Of a stretch of 64,000 bases of DNA, positions 1-7,462 are shown piece by piece. The DNA is from Veillonellaceae bacterium SB90. Lineage in GTDB: Bacteria; Bacillota; Negativicutes; Selenomonadales; Selenomonadaceae. The stretch lies in assembly GCA_902364065.1 (NCBI GenBank), contig CABJCJ010000005.1, positions 1 through 64,000 on the forward strand, given 5' to 3'. Every line of letters starts with the position of its first letter. Within the stretch, counting starts at the first letter, position 1. Both the position numbers and the translations under genes were made by a program. The notes below the pieces were generated by a model, which saw only the letters and a program-made list of their open reading frames with translations, ran no database searches and was not told where the DNA came from.

Positions 1-26
1 CATCAATAGACTATGGCTTTTTATAA

Positions 27-1463
<1,437 letters not shown>

Positions 1464-1482
1464 CACTTCTCCTTTTGACAAG

Positions 1483-1528
1483 AAACAGGGCTCCCTGGCT
1501 GCAATCTGCCGACAGGGGCCCTGTTTTT
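1483..1528. terminator. Bidirectional terminator between bglA and the micro-ORFs
   Basis: AAACAGGGCTCCCTG and CAGGGGCCCTGTTT form a near-perfect stem of about 14 bp, followed by a T-run on the plus strand and TTTCTT on the minus strand. It sits where bglA and the minus-strand micro-ORF transcript converge. Confidence 0.75.
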
Positions 1529-1594
1529 GTATATGCATATTGAATTAGAATAATTGCCATCATAACCTTCCGAAAACTTTTTCTGCCAAAGCTT

Positions 1595-1666
1595 TCAGTC
1601 CGTCGTGAACACCCCGCAGAGGCAGAGAACGAACGTGATCATGATTCCCAAAACAACGATAGCCAT
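1595..1666 (-). CDS. 23-residue hydrophobic micro-protein, copy 2 of a tandem pair
   Basis: I do not recognise this family. The reading frame MAIVVLGIMITFVLCLCGVF-TTD is a single predicted membrane helix with a CxC near its end and a short polar tail. A GGAGGG Shine-Dalgarno (about 1674-1679) sits 7-8 bases before the ATG. The upstream copy at 1757-1828 encodes the same peptide with two conservative changes (V5I, L16V), while about ten codons differ only at the silent third base. That pattern indicates selection on the peptide. Both copies should share one transcript ending at the hairpin near 1500. By size and composition it could be a small membrane-complex subunit, a regulator, or a type I toxin-like peptide. 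Function unknown. Confidence 0.7.
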   Translation of the reverse strand: MAIVVLGIMITFVLCLCGVFTTD

Positions 1667-1756
1667 AATTTATCCCTCCATAAAAAGTTACAAGAAGCAC
1701 AAGCGAAGAATTTACGCAGTAAACACAGGATATCAGGATGAATATGCCGTGATTCC

Positions 1757-1828
1757 TCAGTCTGTCGTAAATACACCGCAAACGCAAAGAACAAATGTGA
1801 TCATAATTCCCAAAATTACAATAGCCAT
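1757..1828 (-). CDS. 23-residue hydrophobic micro-protein, copy 1 of a tandem pair
   Basis: First of the two micro-ORFs after the promoter near 1870-1900, with an ideal GGAGG (1836-1840) 7 bases before ATG. It encodes MAIVILGIMITFVLCVCGVF-TTD and so matches copy 2 at 21 of 23 residues. The copies are 162 bases apart start to start. The Shine-Dalgarno regions are also conserved, but the roughly 76 bases between the units are not obviously related. That suggests an old duplication in which the spacer drifted and the peptide was kept. No partner gene is adjacent: bglA converges and the AhpF-like gene is a separate transcription unit. Confidence 0.72.
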   Translation of the reverse strand: MAIVILGIMITFVLCVCGVFTTD

Positions 1829-1869
1829 GATTTATCCTCCTATTTATTTCATTGATTTCATTTGTTCAT

Positions 1870-1900
1870 ATTATAACATACTTTCGGCGCTGTGACACAA
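1870..1900 (-). promoter_or_regulatory. Promoter for the micro-ORF pair
   Basis: On the minus strand TATAAT lies at 1870-1875, preceded by TGT to give an extended -10. TTGTGT lies at 1895-1900 with a 19-base spacer, somewhat long but tolerated with an extended -10. Predicted transcription starts about 25 bases before the first Shine-Dalgarno. Confidence 0.6.
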
Positions 1901-1967
1901 CTTTTTCGCTAATTTGTTAAAAAAATAACTATCATAAGAAAACCGACAGAATCCGAACAAGCAAACA

Positions 1968-2013
1968 AAAAAGACGAAACTTATCGCAAATTGTCGACAA
2001 ATTTCGTCTTCTC
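1968..2013 (-). terminator. Terminator of the ahpC-ahpF-like operon
   Basis: AAGACGAAA and TTTCGTCTT form a 9-bp stem, followed on the minus strand by a run of T, about 45 bases beyond the reductase stop codon. Confidence 0.75.
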
Positions 2014-2054
2014 TTCTAAGTTATGCTTCGGAAAAGTACCTGCTCAAACAGCAA

Positions 2055-3692
2055 TCATGCCTGCTGCAAGAGTGCAAAGAGCTGGGCGATATTCTTTTTG
2101 CCAAAGTAAGGGCCTGCCTCATCGATGAGGAAGCAGGGCACGCTCATGACCTGGTATGCTTCGCGCAGCGCCGGATAACGGTTGAGGTCGTAGACATCCA
2201 CTGTTATCTGCGGATTCAGTGTGGCGAGACGCTCGGCAGCGGTGACGAGTTCCGGGCAGAGCGTGCAGGAAAGGCTGACGAAGATGCGCAGATGGCAGGG
2301 CTTCTGCCAGGCAAGAATCTGTTCTTTCAGCTTCGCCTCGACAGCCTGTCCCGTTCCCGCCGCATTGTAGAGGCCCAGGACAAACGACGTGAATTCATGA
2401 CCGCCCGGCACGCCGTGGAAGGCAAAGCCGGCGGGACGATGATCGCCGCGATAGACGCGGACGCAGGGCAGCTCTTCCTCCTGTTCCCCGGGAGCAGCCA
2501 GGGTAACGGACAGTTTCGGCGTCAGGCGGGCCAGTTCTTCCATGTAGGCCCGCAGTTCCTGGCTGGCCGGGGAAGCATCCAGGAACAGGCGAAGCTCCAG
2601 AGGATGTTCCATGCGGTCAAAAACCGTCTGCAGCTGTGCAAGGATCTCGGGCTGGAAAATATCTGACGCAGCCGTTTTTTCTTCGGCAGAAGCGGAAGCA
2701 GCCTCTTGCCGCAGGGGACGCAATGGACGCAGCCCCGTCTTTTTCTGCATCTGCAGGGCATAGCGTTCCAATTCCGTCGCGGCCAGCGCACCATCGCCCG
2801 CGGCCGTGATGCATTGGCGCAGCGGCTTGATGCGGATATCACCGGCTGCATACAGACCCTCACAGGATGTCTTCATCGTTTCATCCGTGATGATGTAGCC
2901 ATGCGGATCGAGCTTTGCCAGCCCCCGGACGAGTTCCGTCGCCGGCTCATAGCCGGCAAAGACGAAGACGCCAAACGTTTCGCCGTCCCCTGCCTCATAC
3001 GTCGTCTTCTCGCCGGTCTTGAGATTGCGGTATGTGAGCGTGCGCAGGGCTGTATCGCCCGTCACGGATTCGACGACCGTATTCGTGCGGATCGTGATGT
3101 TTGGGTTCTGCTTCGTTTCCTCGGCCGTGGCCTGCGCACAGGTGAAGTCATCTTCGCGGACCAAGCAGGTGACATGGGAAGCGTATTTCGTCAGGAAAAC
3201 GCTCTCTTCAGCAGCTGCAAAGCCGCCGCCGATGACGAAGACCTGCCGCCCCTGGAAGAATTCGCCATCACAGGTCGCACAGTACGCCACACCGCGCCCG
3301 CGAAATTCTTTCTCTCCTGCAAAGCCGGCCAGACGCGGATGCGCTCCGGCCGCCAGCAGGACACCAAAGCAATGCAGTTCTCCCTGCGAGGTATGTACCG
3401 TCTTGATATCATCCGCCATGTCAAGAGCTGTGACCTCAGCCAGCTTGAATTCTGCGCCAAACGCCTCAGCCTGCTGGCGCATCTCGTCCGTTAGCGCCGC
3501 GCCGCTGATGGACGCCACGCCCGGATAATTGACAACGCGTTCGGTGATGGTGAGCTGCCCGCCAAACTGTTCTTTTTCCACGACCAGCACCCGGTAGCAG
3601 GCGCGCGCAAGGTAAATCGCTGCCGTGAGGCCCGCGGGACCGCCGCCGATCACGATGACATCATAAAGTTCGTTAACGGGATGCGCTGTCAT
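2055..3692 (-). CDS. AhpF-like disulfide reductase with permuted domain order
   Basis: FAD/NAD(P)H flavoprotein expected to pass electrons to the adjacent AhpC. Residues 1-315 are a thioredoxin-reductase module: GGGPAG at 16-21, redox pair CATC at 138-141, a second nucleotide motif GGGFAA at 155-160, and AAGD at 282-285. Residues 345-545 are two thioredoxin folds resembling the N-terminal domain of AhpF. The first lacks cysteines but keeps GGHEFTSFVLG (430-440); the second carries CTLC at 476-479. Canonical AhpF has these folds at the N-terminus, so the order is reversed. The ATG directly follows the ahpC stop, with GGGGG eight bases upstream, so the two are translationally adjacent. Annotation pipelines may call it simply thioredoxin reductase. 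Confidence 0.88.
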   Translation of the reverse strand: MTAHPVNELYDVIVIGGGPAGLTAAIYLARACYRVLVVEKEQFGGQLTITERVVNYPGVASISGAALTDEMRQQAEAFGAEFKLAEVTALDMADDIKTVHTSQGELHCFGVLLAAGAHPRLAGFAGEKEFRGRGVAYCATCDGEFFQGRQVFVIGGGFAAAEESVFLTKYASHVTCLVREDDFTCAQATAEETKQNPNITIRTNTVVESVTGDTALRTLTYRNLKTGEKTTYEAGDGETFGVFVFAGYEPATELVRGLAKLDPHGYIITDETMKTSCEGLYAAGDIRIKPLRQCITAAGDGALAATELERYALQMQKKTGLRPLRPLRQEAASASAEEKTAASDIFQPEILAQLQTVFDRMEHPLELRLFLDASPASQELRAYMEELARLTPKLSVTLAAPGEQEEELPCVRVYRGDHRPAGFAFHGVPGGHEFTSFVLGLYNAAGTGQAVEAKLKEQILAWQKPCHLRIFVSLSCTLCPELVTAAERLATLNPQITVDVYDLNRYPALREAYQVMSVPCFLIDEAGPYFGKKNIAQLFALLQQA

Positions 3693-4256
3693 TTACAACG
3701 CCCCCACCAGATCAAGGCTCGGCTTCAGCGTTTCTGCGCCTGGCTGCCATTTGGCCGGGCATACCTCATCGCCGTGCTCATGCACGAACTGGCAGGCCTG
3801 CACCTTGCGCAGCAGCTCTTCTGCATTGCGGCCCACATTGCCGGCATTGACCTCATACGCTACGATCTTCCCTTCCGGATTGATGATGAACGTACCGCGC
3901 TCCGCGACCCCGGCCGACTCGATCAGCACCTCGAAATCACGTGACAGTGCATGTGTCGGGTCCGCCAGCATCGGATACGTAATCTTTCCGATGCGCTCGG
4001 AATGATCGTGCCACGCCTTGTGGACAAACTCCGTATCACAGGAAACCGAATAGATCTCACAGCCTGCTTTCTGGAAGGCTGCATAATGATTCTCCAAGTC
4101 TTCCAGCTCGGTCGGGCATACGAACGTGAAATCGGCCGGATAGAAGAAGAATACACTCCACTTACCAAGCAAATCGGCCTTCGTAACGGTACGGAACGCC
4201 TCGTGCTGGTATGCTTTAGCTGAAAAATCGCTGACTTCTTTGTTGATCAAAGACAT
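3693..4256 (-). CDS. ahpC: Peroxiredoxin AhpC (typical 2-Cys)
   Basis: Reduces hydrogen peroxide and alkyl hydroperoxides. This 187-residue protein has the peroxidatic Cys47 in FTFVCPTEL and the resolving Cys166 in DEVCPAKW, and ends in the usual AhpC tail. The ATG at 4256 (MSLINKEV) is preferred over a TTG two codons earlier because AGGAGG lies 7 bases before this ATG and would touch the TTG. The reductase gene follows without a gap, giving a two-gene peroxide-defence operon of the type used by anaerobes. A Fur/PerR-like palindrome lies in the promoter region. Confidence 0.95.
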   Translation of the reverse strand: MSLINKEVSDFSAKAYQHEAFRTVTKADLLGKWSVFFFYPADFTFVCPTELEDLENHYAAFQKAGCEIYSVSCDTEFVHKAWHDHSERIGKITYPMLADPTHALSRDFEVLIESAGVAERGTFIINPEGKIVAYEVNAGNVGRNAEELLRKVQACQFVHEHGDEVCPAKWQPGAETLKPSLDLVGAL

Positions 4257-4296
4257 AAACAAGCCTCCTTTATTTGCTTCTTTTCTTTTTAAATAA

Positions 4297-4311
4297 CGAT
4301 AATTAATATCA
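4297..4311 (-). promoter_or_regulatory. Fur/PerR-like operator upstream of ahpC
   Basis: The minus strand reads TGATATTAATTATCG, a 7-1-7 arrangement matching the Fur/PerR-family consensus TGATAATnATTATCA at 12 of 14 arm positions. It lies about 40 bases before the ahpC start in AT-rich DNA where the promoter must be. Peroxide regulation by PerR would fit but is inferred. Confidence 0.45.
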
Positions 4312-4339
4312 TTTACAGTTTAAAGTTTACCATAGAAGC

Positions 4340-4384
4340 AAAAAAATAGCAAGGGCAAAATCAAAAACCCTTGCTATTTTTTAT
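4340..4384. terminator. Strong terminator after the PPOX-family gene
   Basis: AAATAGCAAGGG and CCCTTGCTATTT form a perfect 12-bp stem flanked by A- and T-runs on both sides. It overlaps the stop codon of the minus-strand flavoprotein gene and insulates it from ahpC. Confidence 0.88.
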
Positions 4385-4857
4385 TTAGGTAATTTGCGCT
4401 TGCCGGTCACGGACTCCACCTCGAGCATGTAAACCGCTGTACGCGGGATGGCCGCGGGATTGAAATACGCGTGCTCACCCGGATGGTAATGATCCATGAG
4501 ACACTCAAGTGCCGCCTGTTTCTCTTCGTCCGGCACCATGAAGAGCCGCCCCCTGCCGATGACGGACTCATACGCATACGTGCAGTATCCCTTTTCGGCA
4601 AAGTACTGCAGCTGATGCTTGCCGTCCATCTCAAACGACGCGCGGTTGTCCCGGGCCATGAGCGTGAGTTTCCGCCCCTCCAGGGCGCTGTGGAAAAAGA
4701 GACGCAGTTTTCCTGCCCGCTCTTCCATGCCAAAATTCAGGGGCAGGATATACGGAAAGCCGTCTTCGTCATTGAGTGCCAGGCGGCAGACCTGCGCCCG
4801 CTTCATCACCGCGATGATGTCTGCCCATTCCTTGATTTCCCGATCTTGCCTGCGCAT
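4381..4857 (-). CDS. Pyridoxamine 5'-phosphate oxidase-fold flavoprotein (Nim-like)
   Basis: Small FMN-binding split-barrel protein of 158 residues. Visible features are the N-terminal VCRLALNDEDGFPYILPLNFG strand pair, a KLTLMARDNRASFEMDG core and the YESVIGRGRL segment. This pattern is shared by the 5-nitroimidazole-resistance/PPOX group of putative flavin reductases. The ATG at 4857 is chosen over the one at 4863 because AAAGGTGG lies 6 bases before it and abuts the other. The substrate is unknown; nitro-compound or flavin reduction is a family-level guess. Its own terminator follows at once. Confidence 0.75.
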   Translation of the reverse strand: MRRQDREIKEWADIIAVMKRAQVCRLALNDEDGFPYILPLNFGMEERAGKLRLFFHSALEGRKLTLMARDNRASFEMDGKHQLQYFAEKGYCTYAYESVIGRGRLFMVPDEEKQAALECLMDHYHPGEHAYFNPAAIPRTAVYMLEVESVTGKRKLPK

Positions 4858-4888
4858 ACGCATCCACCTTTCTATCCGTCACCTGCCC

Positions 4889-5350
4889 TCACTTGGCAAA
4901 GCGGCGCTGAACGAGCGCCGAGCGGATCGTCTCATTGTCACGAAACAACTTGGCCTGGCGCATCTCCTTTAGCTTTGCCTCGCTCTCGAGGATGAACGTC
5001 GAGAGCTTCTTGACATCGTCTTCTTCCAGTCCCGTGAGGGCGCCGTCGTGGGCATGGCCGCCCGCGATGACGAAATCGCCGAAGACGAGGTCCGGCCCTT
5101 CCGGGTCAAGGTAGGTTTTCTGCGCATCGCCCTGCAGGTAGAGCGTTGCCACGATGGTCTTCTTGCCGCGCGTGAAGATCTCATCGTCGTAGAATACCGT
5201 ATATGCCTTGCCGAGATACGTAAAAGGGAACTGTGCATTGAGCCCGTACTCCGTCAGGACCTCCCTGGTCACTTCCTCGAGCGAGCTGCCCGTGAGCTCT
5301 GCCAGCGAGATGTTCCAGCCCGCCTTTTCCTTGCATGTCAAAACCTGCAT
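4889..5350 (-). CDS. Unrecognised 153-residue soluble protein
   Basis: No family recognised. The start MQVLTCKEKAGWNISL has AAAGGCGG 7 bases upstream. The protein is acidic, has no membrane segment or signal peptide, and includes an AGGHAHDGALTGLEEDD stretch and a charged helical C-terminus (ESEAKLKEMRQAKLF). An extended -10 promoter (5393-5401) sits just upstream. The downstream neighbour is the PPOX-type flavoprotein, only 32 bases away and in the same direction, so the two probably form a two-gene operon and may act together. Codon usage looks like the neighbours. Confidence 0.7.
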   Translation of the reverse strand: MQVLTCKEKAGWNISLAELTGSSLEEVTREVLTEYGLNAQFPFTYLGKAYTVFYDDEIFTRGKKTIVATLYLQGDAQKTYLDPEGPDLVFGDFVIAGGHAHDGALTGLEEDDVKKLSTFILESEAKLKEMRQAKLFRDNETIRSALVQRRFAK

Positions 5351-5392
5351 CGAATAACCGCCTTTCTGTCATTTGCTGTTTGCCATCTGTTT

Positions 5393-5401
5393 ATTATAAC
5401 A
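5393..5401 (-). promoter_or_regulatory. Extended -10 promoter element
   Basis: Minus-strand TGTTATAAT, 42 bases before the 153-residue gene's start. No good -35 hexamer is visible at 16-18 bases, so recognition would rest on the extended -10. Confidence 0.5.
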
Positions 5402-5475
5402 CAGCCGTCCCCTGCCCCGCTGTATCGAATCGCACATTTCTCTCAACCTCCGTCAGAACATGCAAGTTGCCGGTC

Positions 5476-5994
5476 TCAGGCGCGAATGTTCTTGAAGAAA
5501 TGGCTGTCAGCCGTATCCGTCAGACGCAGGTCATAGCCGAGGGATGCCATCTCCCGCATCTTGATGAGCATGAGGTTGATGTTGCAGTGCATGCACTTGG
5601 AAATCGTATCGATATCCTCTCCCTCCCGCACGCGGCGGTAAACTTCATCGCTGTCGAGCAGCAGATGTGAGGCAAAGGCGTTCGCCTCGTATTCCGTGCG
5701 GTTGTTCATGCGGAAGAGCTCGAACTCCTGCAGGCCGCTCTCCGCCAGCTTGCGGTGCAGCTGGTCATGCCCGATTTCGTGCGCCACAACCATCGGCAGC
5801 CAGTCATCGTCGAGGCGGCTGTTGAGGAAGATGAAGCGGTGATGCCAGTGGCTGTAGTACATCCCGAGCAAGTCCTTGTAATCATCGGAAAACTCGACAA
5901 GGATGCCCAGCTCCTCCGCCAGTCCCAGCATATCCCGTGCCGCGGACTTCGCCTTGACCTGCTGCGCCTTCCGATAAAGCTGTAGCGAATTCAT
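5476..5994 (-). CDS. ImmA/IrrE-family metallo-endopeptidase
   Basis: Zinc protease of the group that cleaves XRE-type repressors (ImmA acting on ImmR, IrrE acting on DdrO). The gluzincin motif VAHEIGHDQLH places the ligands at His72 and His76 with catalytic Glu73. The downstream helix TEYEANAFASHLL supplies the likely third ligand (about Glu103). It has 172 residues, typical for the family. It follows the XRE regulator gene by 30 bases in the same direction, the usual substrate-protease layout. No integrase, conjugation or phage gene is nearby, so this looks like a chromosomal stress switch and not part of an ICE. The inducing signal cannot be read from the sequence. Confidence 0.88.
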   Translation of the reverse strand: MNSLQLYRKAQQVKAKSAARDMLGLAEELGILVEFSDDYKDLLGMYYSHWHHRFIFLNSRLDDDWLPMVVAHEIGHDQLHRKLAESGLQEFELFRMNNRTEYEANAFASHLLLDSDEVYRRVREGEDIDTISKCMHCNINLMLIKMREMASLGYDLRLTDTADSHFFKNIRA

Positions 5995-6024
5995 CCCGTT
6001 CCGTCACTTCCCATCTCAAGACTC

Positions 6025-6438
6025 TCATTTCCGATACTTCTTCGGCGTGTACTTCTTGTTGTCTTCCTTGGCCAGCCAGTACGCACGTTCGAGTGAGCGC
6101 ATGACGGCTTCGCGGTCCTGGTCTGAGAGCTCGCCACCTGCGAACATCCCGGCCAGACGGCTCACGAGGTCCTGGGCCTGGGCCATGCCGCGGCTGCCGT
6201 ACTGCGCGCCTGCCGCCTCGATGAACATCTCGTCGTCCGTGTAGAGATAATCGAAGCTGACATCAAAGAAATCCGCCAGTACCTGATACGTATCCTTCTT
6301 TTTCGGGTAACGGTCACCCGATTCGTAGCCGCTGTACGTCTGCCGCGTGATGCCGCAGGCAGCCGCCACCTCTTTCTGCGTGAGCTTGCGGGCACGCCGC
6401 AGCTGCAGCAATTTGTCACAGAATTTCACGATGTCCAT
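6025..6438 (-). CDS. XRE-family transcriptional regulator (ImmR-like)
   Basis: 137 residues with an N-terminal lambda-Cro-type helix-turn-helix at about 5-60 (LTQKEVAAACGITRQTYSGYESG), then FFDVSFDYLYTDD and a mainly helical C-terminus that may be the protease-sensitive region. It probably represses its own promoter at 6504-6532 and is inactivated by the ImmA-type protease encoded next. The start is uncertain: AAAGG runs directly into the ATG at 6438, while the GTG at 6429 has better spacing, so the protein may begin three codons later. Target genes other than this pair are unknown. Confidence 0.85.
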   Translation of the reverse strand: MDIVKFCDKLLQLRRARKLTQKEVAAACGITRQTYSGYESGDRYPKKKDTYQVLADFFDVSFDYLYTDDEMFIEAAGAQYGSRGMAQAQDLVSRLAGMFAGGELSDQDREAVMRSLERAYWLAKEDNKKYTPKKYRK

Positions 6439-6503
6439 CCTTTCTCATCCTGCACCGTCCCCTTTGTCCGAAACTGCGGAACGGTCTTCATTGCGTTGTT
6501 CTC

Positions 6504-6532
6504 ATTCTACCATCTGGCCGCGAGCGGCGCAA
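6504..6532 (-). promoter_or_regulatory. Promoter of the XRE/ImmA pair
   Basis: Minus-strand TTGCGC (6527-6532) and TAGAAT (6504-6509) with a 17-base spacer. The leader of about 60 bases holds a weak TCCG/CGGA dyad near 6459-6476 that could be an autoregulatory site. Confidence 0.5.
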
Positions 6533-6544
6533 GGCACCCTGCCC

Positions 6545-7018
6545 TCAGGCGATATGACGGTGTCTGGCTGCCGGGCAGTCAAGCTCGTCCTGCCAGTCAG
6601 ATTGCCGCAGCTCCTCTCGCCTGTGCATGACCGTGCGGCGGCGCGGCCGGTACGCGGGGCGCTTACTCAGGTAGACAAAGGCAAACAGGCTCGCGATTGG
6701 CAGGCACTGCAGCACGAGGCAGCGGCGGCTCGCCCGGCAGTCGTTGCAGCGCCAGAGCGTCACGAGCATCAGCGCGAGTCCGAACGGAGCCGTCATCTCG
6801 AGGGAGGCGCCGGCACCCGCCTGATGCACGAAGAAACACGGCACACCATCGCCAAGGACGCGGAAGAAGCCAGAGAGAAACCCCTGCGGCTCCGTGACAT
6901 ACCGCCAGAATGTGCGGTGCTCCCAGGCATGCGCAAAGTACAATGGGGCCAGCACATAAATCCCGAGACTCATCATGAGGAACGGCAGGCGGCCGATGCG
7001 TTTCTGTAAGATATCCAT
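6545..7018 (-). CDS. Unrecognised membrane protein, possibly DUF805-like
   Basis: 157 residues starting MDILQKRIGRLPFLMMS, with GGAGG 8 bases before the ATG. Hydrophobic segments at about 12-31, 45-60, 74-88 and 103-117 suggest three or four membrane spans, then a basic Arg-rich tail. The RIGRLPF opening and span layout recall DUF805 membrane proteins, but the diagnostic RLHDIGRSGW loop is replaced by LWRCNDCRASRR, so the assignment is weak. It is a single gene: the XRE promoter lies directly behind it and the zapA terminator in front. Its AT-rich upstream region has operator-like repeats. Confidence 0.55.
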   Translation of the reverse strand: MDILQKRIGRLPFLMMSLGIYVLAPLYFAHAWEHRTFWRYVTEPQGFLSGFFRVLGDGVPCFFVHQAGAGASLEMTAPFGLALMLVTLWRCNDCRASRRCLVLQCLPIASLFAFVYLSKRPAYRPRRRTVMHRREELRQSDWQDELDCPAARHRHIA

Positions 7019-7044
7019 ATGTCAAACCTCCAAGCATCATATAT

Positions 7045-7078
7045 TTAACTTTTGTTAATTTTATACTCTAATATTAAC
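7045..7078 (-). promoter_or_regulatory. GTTAA repeat cluster upstream of the membrane protein
   Basis: Three half-sites: TTAAC-4-GTTAA forms a dyad at 7045-7058, and GTTAAT is repeated inverted as ATTAAC at 7073-7078. The DNA is AT-rich in otherwise GC-rich surroundings and includes TATAAA and TATATG -10-like words. Operator role is inferred. Confidence 0.35.
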
Positions 7079-7105
7079 ATATGGAAAGGATAAATGCAAG
7101 CATGC

Positions 7106-7144
7106 AAAAGAGCCGCTGCCTCCGAAAAAGAAGGCAGCGGCTCC
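7106..7144 (-). terminator. Terminator of the pheST-zapA operon
   Basis: GAGCCGCTGCCT and AGGCAGCGGCTC make a 12-bp perfect stem followed by TTTT on the minus strand, 12 bases beyond the zapA stop. Confidence 0.85.
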
Positions 7145-7156
7145 GTCAGGATGCAC

Positions 7157-7438
7157 TCACTTCTCGTCGAGAAGTTCGACGAGCTCATCGTAATCTTTTT
7201 TCAGTTTGTCGTACTCATCGGCAATCTGCAGTGCCGTGAGCACGGCGATTTTCGTGCCGTCGAAACTGCTGACCGAGCGGGCCGTGCGTTTCATGAGCTG
7301 ATCGACGCCCTTGGCGAGCACCTTCAGATGCTCCGGGTCATCCGTTTTCAGGGGATAACTGTCGCCAAAGATCTCCACGACGACGCGCTGCGCCGGTCTT
7401 TTTTCCGCCTGCGGGGAACGGGAATCCTGATTGGGCAT
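7157..7438 (-). CDS. zapA: Cell division protein ZapA
   Basis: Small FtsZ-ring stabiliser of 93 residues. It has the VEIFGDSYPLKTDDPEHLKVLAKGVDQLM globular head and the helical IAVLTALQIADEYDKLKKDYDEL dimerisation tail. The ATG at 7438 (MPNQ) is chosen because GGAGG lies 8 bases upstream; an in-frame start five codons earlier has none. It follows pheT by 24 bases. The pheT-zapA linkage is common in Firmicutes and supports the identification. It should be co-transcribed under the Phe T-box, and the terminator follows directly. Confidence 0.88.
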   Translation of the reverse strand: MPNQDSRSPQAEKRPAQRVVVEIFGDSYPLKTDDPEHLKVLAKGVDQLMKRTARSVSSFDGTKIAVLTALQIADEYDKLKKDYDELVELLDEK

Positions 7439-7462
7439 AAGAAGCACCTCCACAAACTCGAA

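Larger units (their letters stand above)
1595..1842 (-). repeat. Tandem duplication carrying the two micro-ORFs
   Basis: Unit 1757-1842 and unit 1595-1680 each hold a Shine-Dalgarno plus a 72-base reading frame. Most differences between them fall on third codon positions of that frame. The period is 162 bases. Confidence 0.75.

Noticed and set aside
1560..1787. 75-codon minus-strand frame across the micro-ORF repeat
   Set aside because: It lies in a different frame from the 23-residue peptides. Differences between the copies fall on third positions of the 23-residue frame, and this frame lacks a proper start.
1605..1895. 96-codon plus-strand frame showing an internal repeat
   Set aside because: The repeated NTPQxQRTNV pattern is the antisense reading of the duplicated micro-ORFs; it has no ribosome site.
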